Assembly: GCF_003205575.1 (NCBI RefSeq)
Contig: NZ_PYBW01000048.1
Span: 1-48,538 of the forward strand
Reading direction: 5' to 3'
From: Streptomyces tateyamensis
GTDB lineage: Bacteria > Actinomycetota > Actinomycetes > Streptomycetales > Streptomycetaceae
Length of the DNA: 48,538 bases
Part shown: positions 37,009 through 44,537 of the stretch, piece after piece
How positions within the stretch are numbered: position 1 is the stretch's first letter
Layout: the number at the start of each line of letters is the position of its first letter
The notes under the pieces: generated by a model
Told to the model about the DNA's origin: nothing
What the model saw: the letters and a program-made list of their open reading frames with translations, nothing else
Databases searched by the model: none
Made by a program: the position numbers and the translations under genes

Positions 37009-37946
37009 CTGCGCTCACCCGCCCCGACGGCGAGCAGGTCCAGGGCGAGCAGCCCGGCGCCCAGGCTGCCGGCCCGGTGGCCCAGTTCGGCCGGCACCAG
37101 TTCGGGGCACAGCTGGAAGGTCAGCCGGGCCTCCAGTTCCCGGCGCAGCGGATCCAGCAGGGCGGCGCCGGCCCGCGACAGGCCGCCGCCGATCACCACC
37201 CGCTGCGGGTCCAGCAGGGTCACGGCGGTGAGCAGGCCGTCGGCCAGCGCCGCGACCGCCTCCCGCCAGGCCCGGGCGGCGAACTCGTCGCCGGCCTGCG
37301 CCCGCAGCTGGACCTGCTCGGCGGAGACCTTCTGCTCTTCCGGCAGTTCGGCGAGCAGGCGGTAGCGGCGGGCGATGGCCGAGGCGGAGGCGACGGCCTC
37401 CACGCAGCCGGAGCCGCCGCAGGCGCAGGGCGGACCCTCGACCCGCACCGGCAGGTGACCCAGCTCCCCGGCACCGTCGTGGGCGCCGGCCACGGTGCGG
37501 CCCTCCACCACGATGGCGCCGGCGATGCCGGTGCCGACCGGGACGAAGAGCAGCGAGTGACAGTCGCGCCCGGCGCCCAGGCGGGCCTCGGCCAGGCCGC
37601 CGGCCCGTACGTCGTGGCCGAGGGCCACCGGCAGGCCCAGCTCCTGCTCGGCCCGCTGGCGCACCGGCACGTCCCGCCAGCCGAGGTTGGCGGCGAACCG
37701 GCACAGGCCGGCCGCCTCGTCCACCACGCCCGGCACCGCGATGCCGACGGCGGCGGGCCGGTGCTCCTGCACCAGGGCCCGGGCCAGCGCGAGGACGGTC
37801 GCCAGCACGGCCTCGGGGCCCCGGTCGGCGCGGGTGTCGGCGTCGGCGCTGTGCAGCACGGTGCCGTCGGCGGCGAGGACGGCGGCCTTGATGTGGGTGC
37901 CGCCCACGTCCAGGGCGGCGACCGCGGCGGCCTGACCGGTCGTCAC
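37005..37946 (-). CDS. ROK-family sugar kinase
   Basis: A 313-aa kinase. The N-terminal phosphate-binding loop ALDVGGTHIKAAVL, the GHDVRAGGLAEARLG segment with the catalytic Asp, VGTGIAGAIVVEG, and the zinc motif CACGGSGCVE are intact. There is no N-terminal DNA-binding domain, so it is an enzyme and not a NagC-type repressor. ROK members phosphorylate glucose, N-acetylglucosamine, N-acetylmannosamine or GalNAc. The GTG start at 37946 overlaps the SIS gene stop as GTGA. In this operon GalNAc or galactosamine kinase is plausible, because the importer is ABC-type and delivers an unphosphorylated sugar. Confidence 0.9.
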   Translation of the reverse strand: MTTGQAAAVAALDVGGTHIKAAVLAADGTVLHSADADTRADRGPEAVLATVLALARALVQEHRPAAVGIAVPGVVDEAAGLCRFAANLGWRDVPVRQRAEQELGLPVALGHDVRAGGLAEARLGAGRDCHSLLFVPVGTGIAGAIVVEGRTVAGAHDGAGELGHLPVRVEGPPCACGGSGCVEAVASASAIARRYRLLAELPEEQKVSAEQVQLRAQAGDEFAARAWREAVAALADGLLTAVTLLDPQRVVIGGGLSRAGAALLDPLRRELEARLTFQLCPELVPAELGHRAGSLGAGLLALDLLAVGAGERR

Positions 37947-38821
37947 GGGGTGGCCAGCACGATCGAGCGGGTCAGGTTGCGCGGCTGGTCGGGGTCCAGG
38001 CCCTGGGCCTCGGCGAGTGCCACGGCCAGGCGCTGGGCCCGGACCAGGTCGGCCAGCGGGTCGATCCCGCCCAGCCAGACCTCGGCGCCGGTGGCGGCCG
38101 CCTGCTCGACCAGCCCGGCCGGAGCCTCGCCGAAGATCCACACCACCCGGCCCGGGCCGCTCACGCTGATCGGTCCGTGGCGGTACTCCATGGCCGGGTA
38201 GGACTCGGTCCAGGCGCCCGCCGCCTCGCGCAGCTTGAGCGCGGCCTCGTGGGCCAGGCCGACCGTCCAGCCGGTGCCGAGGAAGGTGAACTGGTGCGCG
38301 GCGAGCAGCGCCTCGGGCAGCGCGGTGCCGACCGCGGCCTCGGCCTGCCGGGGCAGGTCGGGCGGGGTCAGGGCGAGGTGGGTGCGCAGCAGGACCAGGC
38401 CGGTGCTGGCGAACCTGGTCTGCACCACGGACTGCTCGTCGGCGAAGGAGAGGTCGATCACGGTGTCGGCGGCGCCGGCGATCGGGGTGGCCGGGTCGCC
38501 GGTGAGCGCGGTGGTGGGGAGGCCGGCGGCGCGGGCCCGGGCCAGGGCCGCGAGCACCTCGGTGGTGGTGCCCGAGCGGGTGATGGCCAGCACCCGGTCG
38601 TAGGCCCGGCGGGCGGGGTACTCCGAGGCCGCGAAGGCGTCGGTCTCGCCGAGGCCGGCCTCCTCGCGCAGCACGGCGTAGGCCTGCGCCATGTACAGCG
38701 AGGTGCCGCAGCCGATCACGGCGACCCGCTCGCCGGTGCGCGGCAGGCCCTCGGGCTGCAGGGCCATCGCCCGGCGCCAGCACGTCGGCTGGCTGGCTAT
38801 CTCGGTGGCGACATGGGTCAT
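37943..38821 (-). CDS. SIS-domain sugar-phosphate isomerase/deaminase, AgaS-like
   Basis: A 292-aa protein with two SIS domains related to the isomerase half of GlmS. Features are ERVAVIGCGTSLYMAQAY (core GCGTSLYMAQ), AITRSGTTTEVL, the phosphosugar-binding Ser/Thr-rich loops, the middle segment GTGWTVGLAHEAALKLREAAG (core AHEAALKLREA) and YPAMEYRHGPIS. Family members include AgaS, which converts galactosamine-6-phosphate to tagatose-6-phosphate and ammonia. It is the first gene of the SIS-ROK-PfkB-aldolase operon and has a good promoter 55 nt upstream. Its product would be the substrate of the PfkB kinase. Confidence 0.88.
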   Translation of the reverse strand: MTHVATEIASQPTCWRRAMALQPEGLPRTGERVAVIGCGTSLYMAQAYAVLREEAGLGETDAFAASEYPARRAYDRVLAITRSGTTTEVLAALARARAAGLPTTALTGDPATPIAGAADTVIDLSFADEQSVVQTRFASTGLVLLRTHLALTPPDLPRQAEAAVGTALPEALLAAHQFTFLGTGWTVGLAHEAALKLREAAGAWTESYPAMEYRHGPISVSGPGRVVWIFGEAPAGLVEQAAATGAEVWLGGIDPLADLVRAQRLAVALAEAQGLDPDQPRNLTRSIVLATP

Positions 38822-38875
38822 GGGTCAGGTCCTCCCGGGCGGGCTGCCGCAGCAGCCCTGATTGAATATGCAGCT

Positions 38876-38905
38876 TTTATAGACTAAGTAATCATGTTTG
38901 AGCAA
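38876..38905 (-). promoter_or_regulatory. Promoter of the SIS-ROK-PfkB-aldolase operon
   Basis: On the minus strand TTGCTC (38905-38900) is followed after exactly 18 nt by TATAAA (38881-38876), a near-consensus vegetative promoter, rare in such GC-rich DNA. The -35 is embedded in TGTTTGAGCAACA (plus strand, 38895-38907), whose arms TGTT and AACA are inverted, a likely operator. Confidence 0.65.
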
Positions 38906-39082
38906 CAGCGTCCAGGGTGTGAGGTGGCCTCCCACGGGTGAACGGGAAGTAGGCCGCCACCGGTGCGCGGTGACGGCCTGGTCAGGGCGTGCGGGCGGAT
39001 CAGGGGGCCGGTGGGGTGCCGCACGGCGCGGCCCAGGTCCGGTCGGTCGGAATGGGGGCGGAGGCGGGGCCGCAGCCGGTCG

Positions 39083-40351
39083 TCAGTGCGCGCCCTGCGC
39101 GGCGGTCCGCTGAATGTCGCTCAGCCCCTGCGGATCCTCGAGCAGCCGACCGGCCCCGGACTGGATCGCCTTCTGCACGGCGCTCCAGCCCGGCAGGTCG
39201 GCCGGCAGGAACTGGGCCGCCGACAGCGCGTCGATGAAGGGGGCCAGCTCCGGCTGGTCGGCGCGGGTCTGGTCCAGTGCGTCCAGGGTCACCGGCAGCA
39301 GGTCGTACTCCTTGGCGAACGCCACCTGCCACTGCTTCTGGTACGCGAACTCCAGGAACGCGTCGATCTGGCGCTGGTGGCCGCCGGGTCTGAAGGCGGA
39401 GATCCAGTCGGCCACCCCCAGGGTCTGCGGGACCTGCCCCTCCTGTGCGGAGGGCAGCGGCGCCCAGGTGACGTCGAGTCCGTTGTGCGCGACGTCCGCC
39501 AGCTGGATCGGGGTGCCGTTGAGCATGCCGACGCGGCCGGCCGCGAAGTCGGCGTACAGCGCGGTCCGGTTGACCGAGGCGGGCGCGTGCTCGGTCAGCC
39601 CCGCGTCCACCCAGTGCTTGAGCTGGGCCAGGGTGGCGCGGTTCTGCGGCGAGTCGACCGTCCAGGCCCCGGACGGGTCCGCATAGCCGCCCCGGTTGTT
39701 CATCTCCCACATGAACAGCTCGCCCTGCGCCTCTTCCGGCCCGAGCGGCAGCCCGAGCGGCACCGGCACGCCCGCGGCCTTCATCCGGCGCGCGTCCTGC
39801 TCCAGCTCCGCCCAGGTGCGCGGCGCCACGGCCTTGCCCTGGGCCGTCGGCAGGCCCGCCTGCTGCCACAGCTTGTTGTTGATCAGGAACGCCCGCGAGG
39901 AGGAGACGAAGGGAAGGGCGGTCGCGGTGAGGTCGCCGCCGCCGGTCGCCTGCAGCGAGGGGACCAGCCGCATCTGCACCGCGCCGTCCCCGCTGACCTG
40001 GTAGGCCGGGTAGAGCAGGCCCTGCTTCGCCCAGGCGGCGCTGCTGGGCCCCTCGACGATGTCCGGGTACTGCTTGTTCCGCACCATCTCGTCCAGCCGG
40101 GCCCCGATGTCGTTCCAGTCGTAGACCTGGACGCGCACCGTGACGTGCGGGTGCACCCGGTGGAAGGCGGCGGCCATGCCGTCCCAGTACGCCTGGCTCG
40201 GGTTGGCGCCGGCGGAGCCGTAGTCGGCCGCCACCAGGGTGATGGTGCCGGACGGCACCGGGTCCGAGTCCGACCGGGCGTAGATCCAACCCCCCGTCAC
40301 CAGACCCGCCGTCAGGGTCACCGCCAGTGCGGTCAGCAGTCGCCGGTTCAC
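39083..40351 (-). CDS. Orphan solute-binding protein without lipobox, paralogue of the 34-kb lipoprotein
   Basis: A 422-aa protein strongly similar along its length to the lipoprotein at 33687-34961 (shared NPSQAYWDG, NKQYPDIVEGP, FVSSSRAFLINN, FMWEMNNRGGY and PQTLGV segments). The N-terminus NRRLLTALAVTLTAGLVTGGW has a hydrophobic segment but no Cys, so it cannot be lipidated; W replaces the lipobox Cys position, and it is either membrane-anchored or secreted. The GTG at 40351 has GGAG 8 nt upstream; GTG at 40360 is less likely. No permease gene is adjacent; the SIS operon starts 261 nt downstream and a DeoR gene diverges. It could be a scavenger or sensor for the same sugar. Confidence 0.88.
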   Translation of the reverse strand: MNRRLLTALAVTLTAGLVTGGWIYARSDSDPVPSGTITLVAADYGSAGANPSQAYWDGMAAAFHRVHPHVTVRVQVYDWNDIGARLDEMVRNKQYPDIVEGPSSAAWAKQGLLYPAYQVSGDGAVQMRLVPSLQATGGGDLTATALPFVSSSRAFLINNKLWQQAGLPTAQGKAVAPRTWAELEQDARRMKAAGVPVPLGLPLGPEEAQGELFMWEMNNRGGYADPSGAWTVDSPQNRATLAQLKHWVDAGLTEHAPASVNRTALYADFAAGRVGMLNGTPIQLADVAHNGLDVTWAPLPSAQEGQVPQTLGVADWISAFRPGGHQRQIDAFLEFAYQKQWQVAFAKEYDLLPVTLDALDQTRADQPELAPFIDALSAAQFLPADLPGWSAVQKAIQSGAGRLLEDPQGLSDIQRTAAQGAH

Positions 40352-40363
40352 TTGGTCCACTCC

Positions 40364-40452
40364 TTGAGTTCGATAATGATCATGATCGATCTTGTTCGAA
40401 GTGCAAGGAAGTTATACAAAATAGCGCACTAGGGCTAGGCATTGAGCACAAC
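40364..40452. promoter_or_regulatory. Divergent control region with repeated GTTCGA and TTGAG elements
   Basis: An AT-rich region between the orphan binding protein and DeoR paralogue 2. GTTCGA occurs at 40368 and 40394 in the same orientation, 26 bp apart; the first forms an inverted repeat with ATCGA at 40385-40389. This is reminiscent of the TTCGATAACGAA core of several DeoR/GlpR operators. TTGAG elements occur at 40364 and 40442. TTATACAAAAT at 40412-40422 may hold a -10 for the rightward gene. Autoregulation by the DeoR protein is likely. Confidence 0.5.
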
Positions 40453-40489
40453 TGGTCCCTAGCATCGCTTCACTACCGAAGGGCTCGTT

Positions 40490-41278
40490 GTGAACACCCA
40501 CGACCGCTGGACCCGCCTGATGGACCTGCTCGGCGACCGGGGCCGGATCGAAGTGGCCGAAGCTTCGCGGCTGCTGGGCGTCTCACCCGCGACCGTGCGC
40601 CGCGACCTGGAGGAGCTGGCCCGCCAGCAGCTGCTCACCCGCACCCACGGCGGGGCGGTGCGCGCCGGCGTCAGCTACGACCTGCCGCTGCGGTACAAGG
40701 CGACCAGGCGGGCTGCAGAGAAGGAGCGGATCGCCAAGGCTGCCGCCGCCCTGGTGGCACCCGGTTCGGTGGTGGGCCTGACCGGCGGCACCACCACCTC
40801 CGAGGTGGCCCGCGCCCTCGCCACCCGCGCCGACCTGACGGCGGCGGCCGAGGGCGGCCCGGCGCTGACCGTGGTCACCAACGCGATCAACATCGCCGGC
40901 GAACTCGCCGTGCGCACCCACATCACGACCGTGATGACCGGCGGCGTCGCCCGCCCGGCCTCCTACGAGCTGACCGGCCCGCTGGCCGCCGCGGTGCTGG
41001 AGACCGTCAGCCTCGACTACGCCGTGCTCGGCGTCAACGGACTGGACCTGCGCATCGGCGCCTCCACCGTGGAGGTGGGCGAGGCGAGCATCAACCGGGC
41101 GATGGCGGTGCGGGCGAACACCGTGGTGATCGTCGCGGACTCCAGCAAGCTCGGCCGGCGGACCTTCGCCACCGTCAGCTCGCTCGCGGAGATCGACGTC
41201 CTGGTCACCGACGCGGACGCCCCGCCGGAGATGGTCGAGGCCCTCACCGCCATGGGCATCGAGGTCCACTGCGTCTAG
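40490..41278 (+). CDS. DeoR-family regulator, paralogue 2
   Basis: A 262-aa repressor. It opens NTHDRWTRLMDLLGDRGRIEV (core DRWTRLMDLLGDRG); helix-turn-helix ASRLLGVSPATVRRDLEEL. The sensor domain has VVGLTGGTTTSEVARAL, TVVTNAINIAGELA and VVIVADSSKLGRRTFA (cited by their cores). The GTG at 40490 is preceded by GAAGGG. It diverges from the orphan binding protein and is closer to paralogue 3 (42531-43316) than to paralogue 1. It likely binds the repeated elements between the two genes. Confidence 0.92.
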   Translation: MNTHDRWTRLMDLLGDRGRIEVAEASRLLGVSPATVRRDLEELARQQLLTRTHGGAVRAGVSYDLPLRYKATRRAAEKERIAKAAAALVAPGSVVGLTGGTTTSEVARALATRADLTAAAEGGPALTVVTNAINIAGELAVRTHITTVMTGGVARPASYELTGPLAAAVLETVSLDYAVLGVNGLDLRIGASTVEVGEASINRAMAVRANTVVIVADSSKLGRRTFATVSSLAEIDVLVTDADAPPEMVEALTAMGIEVHCV

Positions 41279-41435
41279 GAATCTGAGGAAGACCTTGAAA
41301 ACGCGGCCGACTTGCACCGGTTCAACCGGATTTGCGGCCGGGGCGGGCGAGTTGGTCCGGCATCGGCGCGACGGCGGTCGCAGATGCGCGAACCGTTGCC
41401 TGGCCGCCGTCCATGCGGTCCACCGTAGAGCGCCC

Positions 41436-41455
41436 GCGCCGGCTCCGGCCGGCGC
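41436..41455. terminator. Short terminator hairpin between convergent genes
   Basis: GCGCCGGC (41436-41443) and GCCGGCGC (41448-41455) form an 8-bp stem with a 4-nt loop, 5 nt from the stop of the leftward UBP-finger gene and downstream of DeoR paralogue 2. The rest of the 181-bp gap shows nothing. Confidence 0.5.
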
Positions 41456-41459
41456 CCGG

Positions 41460-41780
41460 TCAGGCGGGACGCAGGAAGAGCTCGTCGCTGTAGCACCAGG
41501 CCCAGTCCTCGCCGGGCTCCAGCGAGCGCGCAATGGGGTGACCGTCCGCGGCCTGGGCGTGCTGGTGGGCATGCTGCTTGGGCGAGCTGTCGCAGCAGCC
41601 GACGTGTCCGCAGCTCAGGCAGGCGCGCAGGTGCACCCAGGTGCTGCCGGTCCGCAGGCAGTCCTCGCAGCCGGAGGTGCGGTTCGCGGGAACCTCCCGC
41701 AGGTCGTTCAAGTGGTTGCAAGTCGGCTGGACCACCAGGCCGGGGTCCAGCGCGACGCGCCATCGGCGCCGGCCGTTCAT
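41460..41780 (-). CDS. UBP-type zinc-finger domain protein
   Basis: A 106-aa cytoplasmic protein that is essentially one zf-UBP domain. Zinc ligands are visible in order: CNHLND, then SGCEDCLRTGSTWVHLRACLSCGHVGCCDSS (Cys/His pairs in C-E-D-C, C-L-S-C-G-H and C-C), and HAHQHAQAADGHPI. The C-terminus EDWAWCYSDELFLRPA fits the family. In eukaryotes the domain binds the ubiquitin C-terminus; bacterial stand-alone versions are common in actinomycetes and of unknown role. The ATG at 41780 is chosen because the upstream extension lacks domain character. It is monocistronic. Confidence 0.85.
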   Translation of the reverse strand: MNGRRRWRVALDPGLVVQPTCNHLNDLREVPANRTSGCEDCLRTGSTWVHLRACLSCGHVGCCDSSPKQHAHQHAQAADGHPIARSLEPGEDWAWCYSDELFLRPA

Positions 41781-41882
41781 GGCCCCACAGTACCGCCGCG
41801 AGCGCCGCGGGCCGGGACGATGCCTGATCCGGTGATCGGCGGTGCGCGGCACGACACCGGCGATCCGCTCCTAGGATGAGCC

Positions 41883-42320
41883 GTGGCCCGTTTCGTTCTG
41901 ACCCGTCGTTCACCGCTCACCGCCGAGGCCTGCTGGGACCGGCTCACCGACTGGCCCCGCCACGGCGACCGGGTGCCGTTCACCACGGTCCGTGCCGACC
42001 ACGGCTCGGGGCGGCAGGTGGGTGACACGATCCTGGCCCGCACCCGGGTCGGACCCCTGGCCTTCGACGACCCGATGGAGATCGTCGACCTGGTGGCTCC
42101 TGGCCCCGGGCGGGACGGCTCCTGCCGGCTGGAGAAGCGCGGGCGCGTGGTGCGCGGCTGGGCGGAGCTGACGGTCCGCCGGCTGCACCCCGAGGGCGGG
42201 ACCGAGGTGACCTGGACGGAGCAGATCTCGATCGCCTGCTTCCCCCGGGCCGTCGACCCGGTGGTGGCCTGCTCGGGCCGGGCCGTCTTCGGCCGGGTCC
42301 TGTCCCACCTCCTGTCCTGA
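41883..42320 (+). CDS. SRPBCC-family protein
   Basis: A 145-aa cytoplasmic protein with the START/Bet v1-like helix-grip pattern. It starts ARFVLTRRSPLTAEACWDRLTDWPRHGDRVPFT (cited by core EACWDRLTDWPRHGDRVPF), continues with the strand VGDTILARTRVGPLAFDDPMEI and ends with ELTVRRLHPEGGTEVTWTEQI and a C-terminal amphipathic helix. These proteins bind hydrophobic ligands in a deep pocket; which ligand is unknown. The GTG at 41883 follows AGGA at 6 nt. It diverges from the UBP-finger gene with about 100 nt between them. Confidence 0.82.
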   Translation: MARFVLTRRSPLTAEACWDRLTDWPRHGDRVPFTTVRADHGSGRQVGDTILARTRVGPLAFDDPMEIVDLVAPGPGRDGSCRLEKRGRVVRGWAELTVRRLHPEGGTEVTWTEQISIACFPRAVDPVVACSGRAVFGRVLSHLLS

Positions 42321-42456
42321 CCCGGCCGAGCGCACGGTGTACGTCGACCGCTCCCGGGAGCTTCGCGGCGTCGGCCACGCCGGTCGCCGGCGCGGGCCAA
42401 CCCGTCCAGGTACAGCTCGAAGTGGCCGGTGCAGCTGACCACCCGGGCCCGGATAC

Positions 42457-42495
42457 GCCGAACGCCCCGGTGTGGAGGGCACCGGGGCGTTCGGC
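42457..42495. terminator. Terminator hairpin between SRPBCC gene and DeoR paralogue 3
   Basis: A perfect 14-bp stem (42457-42470 with 42482-42495) and 11-nt loop lie 36 nt past the stop of the leftward DeoR gene and can serve both convergent genes. Confidence 0.85.
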
Positions 42496-42530
42496 TCGGG
42501 CGGGGTTCCGGCGGCGCGCCGGCGGGCGGG

Positions 42531-43316
42531 TCAGGCGCAGATGACGTCCACACCCTTGGCGGTGAACTGCTCGACCACCTCGTCAGGGGCGTTCTTGTCG
42601 GTGACCAGGGTGGAGATGTTCTCCACCGCGCAGACCTGGGCGAAGGCGCGCCGGCCGAGCTTGGTGGAGTCGGCGACCACGATGACCTTCTCGGCACGGT
42701 CGGCGATCGCGCGGTTGACGCTGGCCTCGCCCTCGTCGTGCGCGGCCGCGCCGTTCTTCGGGTCGACGGCGTTGACGCCGAGGATGGCGAAGTCCAGCGA
42801 GATCTCCCGCAGGATCAGCGGGGCCATCGGGCCGGTCAGCTCGAAGGAGTTGGGCCGCACCACGCCGCCGGTCACCACGGTCTTGACGTACGGTCGGACT
42901 GCGAGCTCGTTGGCGATGTTGATAGCGTTGGTGACCACGGTGAGCGCCACCCCGTCCGTGTGTTCGGCCAGGTCGGCACGGACCGCCAGCTCGCGGGCGA
43001 CCTCCGAGGTGGTGGTCCCGCCGTTGAGCCCCACCACAGCGCCGGGCGGCACCAGGCGCGCCGCGGCCTGCGCGATCCGCTGCTTCTCGTCCGCCTGACG
43101 CGCCGTCTTGTAACGCAGCGGCAGGTCGTAGGCGACGCCGCTGAGCACCGCGCCGCCGCGGGTGCGGGTCAGCAGCTGCTGCCGGGCGAGTTCGTCCAGG
43201 TCTCGGCGCACGGTCGCCGTGGACACGTTGAGGAGCTCGGCGGCCTCCGTGACCTCCAGCGTGCCCTGTTCGCCGAGGATGGCGAGCATCCGGGTCCACC
43301 GCTCGTGCGTGGCCAT
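42531..43316 (-). CDS. DeoR-family regulator, paralogue 3
   Basis: A 261-aa repressor with helix-turn-helix AAELLNVSTATVRRDLDELA and a complete sugar-phosphate sensor domain (VVGLNGGTTTSEVAREL, TVVTNAINIANELA, VIVVADSTKLGRRAFA cited by cores). The start ATG at 43316 is favoured over the upstream GTG at 43322 because GGAG lies 5 nt before it. It is closely similar to paralogues at 30992 and 40490 but has no neighbouring sugar genes on its own strand. A DeoR regulator that controls distant genes, or cross-talk with the other two, is possible. Confidence 0.92.
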   Translation of the reverse strand: MATHERWTRMLAILGEQGTLEVTEAAELLNVSTATVRRDLDELARQQLLTRTRGGAVLSGVAYDLPLRYKTARQADEKQRIAQAAARLVPPGAVVGLNGGTTTSEVARELAVRADLAEHTDGVALTVVTNAINIANELAVRPYVKTVVTGGVVRPNSFELTGPMAPLILREISLDFAILGVNAVDPKNGAAAHDEGEASVNRAIADRAEKVIVVADSTKLGRRAFAQVCAVENISTLVTDKNAPDEVVEQFTAKGVDVICA

Positions 43317-43426
43317 CGTCACTCCTTTTTCTGTGATCGACAAAAGCCTAGCGAACAGCGCACATCAGTGTCTCGCCCGCCACCAGGTTCGCGCAGAACC
43401 GCGCAGGGGTGCGGTGCGGCGGATGT

Positions 43427-43858
43427 TCATTGCCAGGAGTGATCGTGCTCCAAGTGGTTCGAATTGCTCATGCGCACTTCACGGGAAACCGGCGGAATCC
43501 CGTAGTGTTCCGGCTCGACGGCCGCCGTGGGCAGCGGGAGTTCCAGCACCGCGCAGCCGGCCGCGGTGAGCCGGCGGGCGATCCGCAGGGCCTCCTCGTC
43601 GTCGAGCGCGAAGACGAACCTGCCGGGCACCAGCAGCAGGCAGACCACGCCGAGCCGGACCGCGGCGGTCAGCCGCTCCAGGGCGGGCCGCTCCGTGCCG
43701 GCGGCGCAGCCGTTGTCCAGGAACTCCAGCGGCCGGCCCAGCCGCCACAGCTCGGCGAACCGGACGGCGGCGAGCCTATGGGTCTCCATCTGCTTCTCGT
43801 CGTAGGGGAAACAGCGCAGGTACAGGGCCACGGTGCTGGGGGTGCCGACAGGGCGCAT
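43427..43858 (-). CDS. Serine-recombinase (resolvase) N-terminal-fold protein lacking the catalytic Ser
   Basis: A 143-aa protein. The order of elements follows the resolvase catalytic domain: first strand VALYLRCFPYDEKQME where active enzymes have Y-R-V-S-x-D-E-Q, helix with HRLAAVRFAELWR, strand EFLDNGCAAGTERPALERL matching the D-x-G-x-S-G-x-x-x-R-P-x-L pattern, and VCLLLVPGRFVFALDDEEALRIARRLTAAGCAVLEL (cores LLLVPGRFVFALDDEEAL and LTAAGCAVLEL). The nucleophilic Ser position is Phe or Pro, and there is no DNA-binding C-terminus, so it cannot recombine DNA. The ATG at 43858 is preceded by GGGGAT. Upstream extension to 43918 is unlikely. No mobile element is nearby. Confidence 0.65.
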   Translation of the reverse strand: MRPVGTPSTVALYLRCFPYDEKQMETHRLAAVRFAELWRLGRPLEFLDNGCAAGTERPALERLTAAVRLGVVCLLLVPGRFVFALDDEEALRIARRLTAAGCAVLELPLPTAAVEPEHYGIPPVSREVRMSNSNHLEHDHSWQ

Positions 43859-44047
43859 GGTGATCCCCGAATGATTGCGGGTGCAGTAAATTGGACAGAT
43901 TAGAGCGTATACGCTCATCGGAGTTCTGCGAATGGGCTGAGCCGGGCCAATGTCCGCCGGCCCGCCGGGTGCGGCGGCGTGCCGCTCTCTCGGGCTGATC
44001 GGCGCTGATCCACCGCACCGTCAGCCGCACGGCGAAGGGCACCTCCC
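43859..44047. other. Intergenic stretch without a recognised gene
   Basis: Holds the promoter side of the resolvase-fold gene (AT-rich near 43870-43920, with TTACTGCACCC-type sequence on the minus strand) and then GC-rich sequence in which no frame has sustained coding character. Confidence 0.3.
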
Positions 44048-44255
44048 GCAGCGAACGAGCCCAAGTTGGCGACGTGCTGCGGGTCGCTCGGGGAGTACAG
44101 GCTGAGCCGACGTTGAAGCCGGAGGACGGCGCGATCGCCTGGTTGCTGCAGTTCAGGCCGGCGGCCGGGGCGAGCACCGCCGACGAGTGCCCGGGGCCGA
44201 CGGTGATGCTGCCGGTGGCCGCGGAGGCGAGGGTGTAGCCCTCCTGGCCGATTGA
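44048..44255 (-). pseudogene. Fragment of an unidentified exported-type protein, truncated and frameshifted
   Basis: On the minus strand, codons from 44255 to about 44110 have almost 100 percent G/C in third position and read like a real extracellular protein: GYTLASAATGSITVGPGHSS, then APAAGLNCSNQAIAPSSGFNVG. At about 44112 the coding signal moves to another frame that continues LSLYSPSDPQHVANLGSFAA, as if one base were lost. The codon just before the fragment is a stop (TGA), so the 5' part is missing too. I do not recognise the family. It is a decayed gene remnant, or a sequencing error within a larger lost gene. Confidence 0.45.
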
Positions 44256-44537
44256 TCAGGGATGAGCAGAAAATGCCGGGGCGCTGCGGGCGCTGTCAAG
44301 GGGCCAGGTCGCGATTGCGCCACGGTGTGGCGGACGGGCGCCCTGCTCTCTTGACTTTGGCGTGCCTCCGCTCCACAGTTTGCAAAAACCTGATCAGAAC
44401 AGCGCCTAGAAGCGCAGATTCAAGCATCTGGTCATAGTGCGGCTGCCGGGACCGCCTGGCGCCGTACCCCCCGTCACCACCCTGGTCACCCCCCGCCAAT
44501 CCCCACACAGCAGACCCACCTGGCAGGAGAACACCCC
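44256..44537 (+). promoter_or_regulatory. Upstream region of the GH27 gene
   Basis: TTGACT at 44351-44356 is followed about 18 nt later by weakly matching CAGTTT. The perfect palindrome TTTGCAAA at 44379-44386 overlaps this and could be an operator of the LacI/MalR kind. The 150 bases between it and the ATG at 44538 hold no ORF with coding character, so the leader may be long. Confidence 0.3.

Noticed and set aside
37005..37946. NagC/XylR-type ROK repressor
   Set aside because: The protein begins directly with the kinase phosphate loop and has no N-terminal helix-turn-helix.
42330..42456. Short minus-strand coding-like stretch (RARVVSCTGHFELYLDGLA) past the DeoR terminator
   Set aside because: Third-position bias is good for only about 25 codons, with no start or stop of its own; at most a gene remnant, too weak to annotate.
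43427..43858. Active transposon resolvase or mobile element
   Set aside because: The catalytic Ser is absent, the DNA-binding domain is missing, and no inverted repeats or transposase are present.
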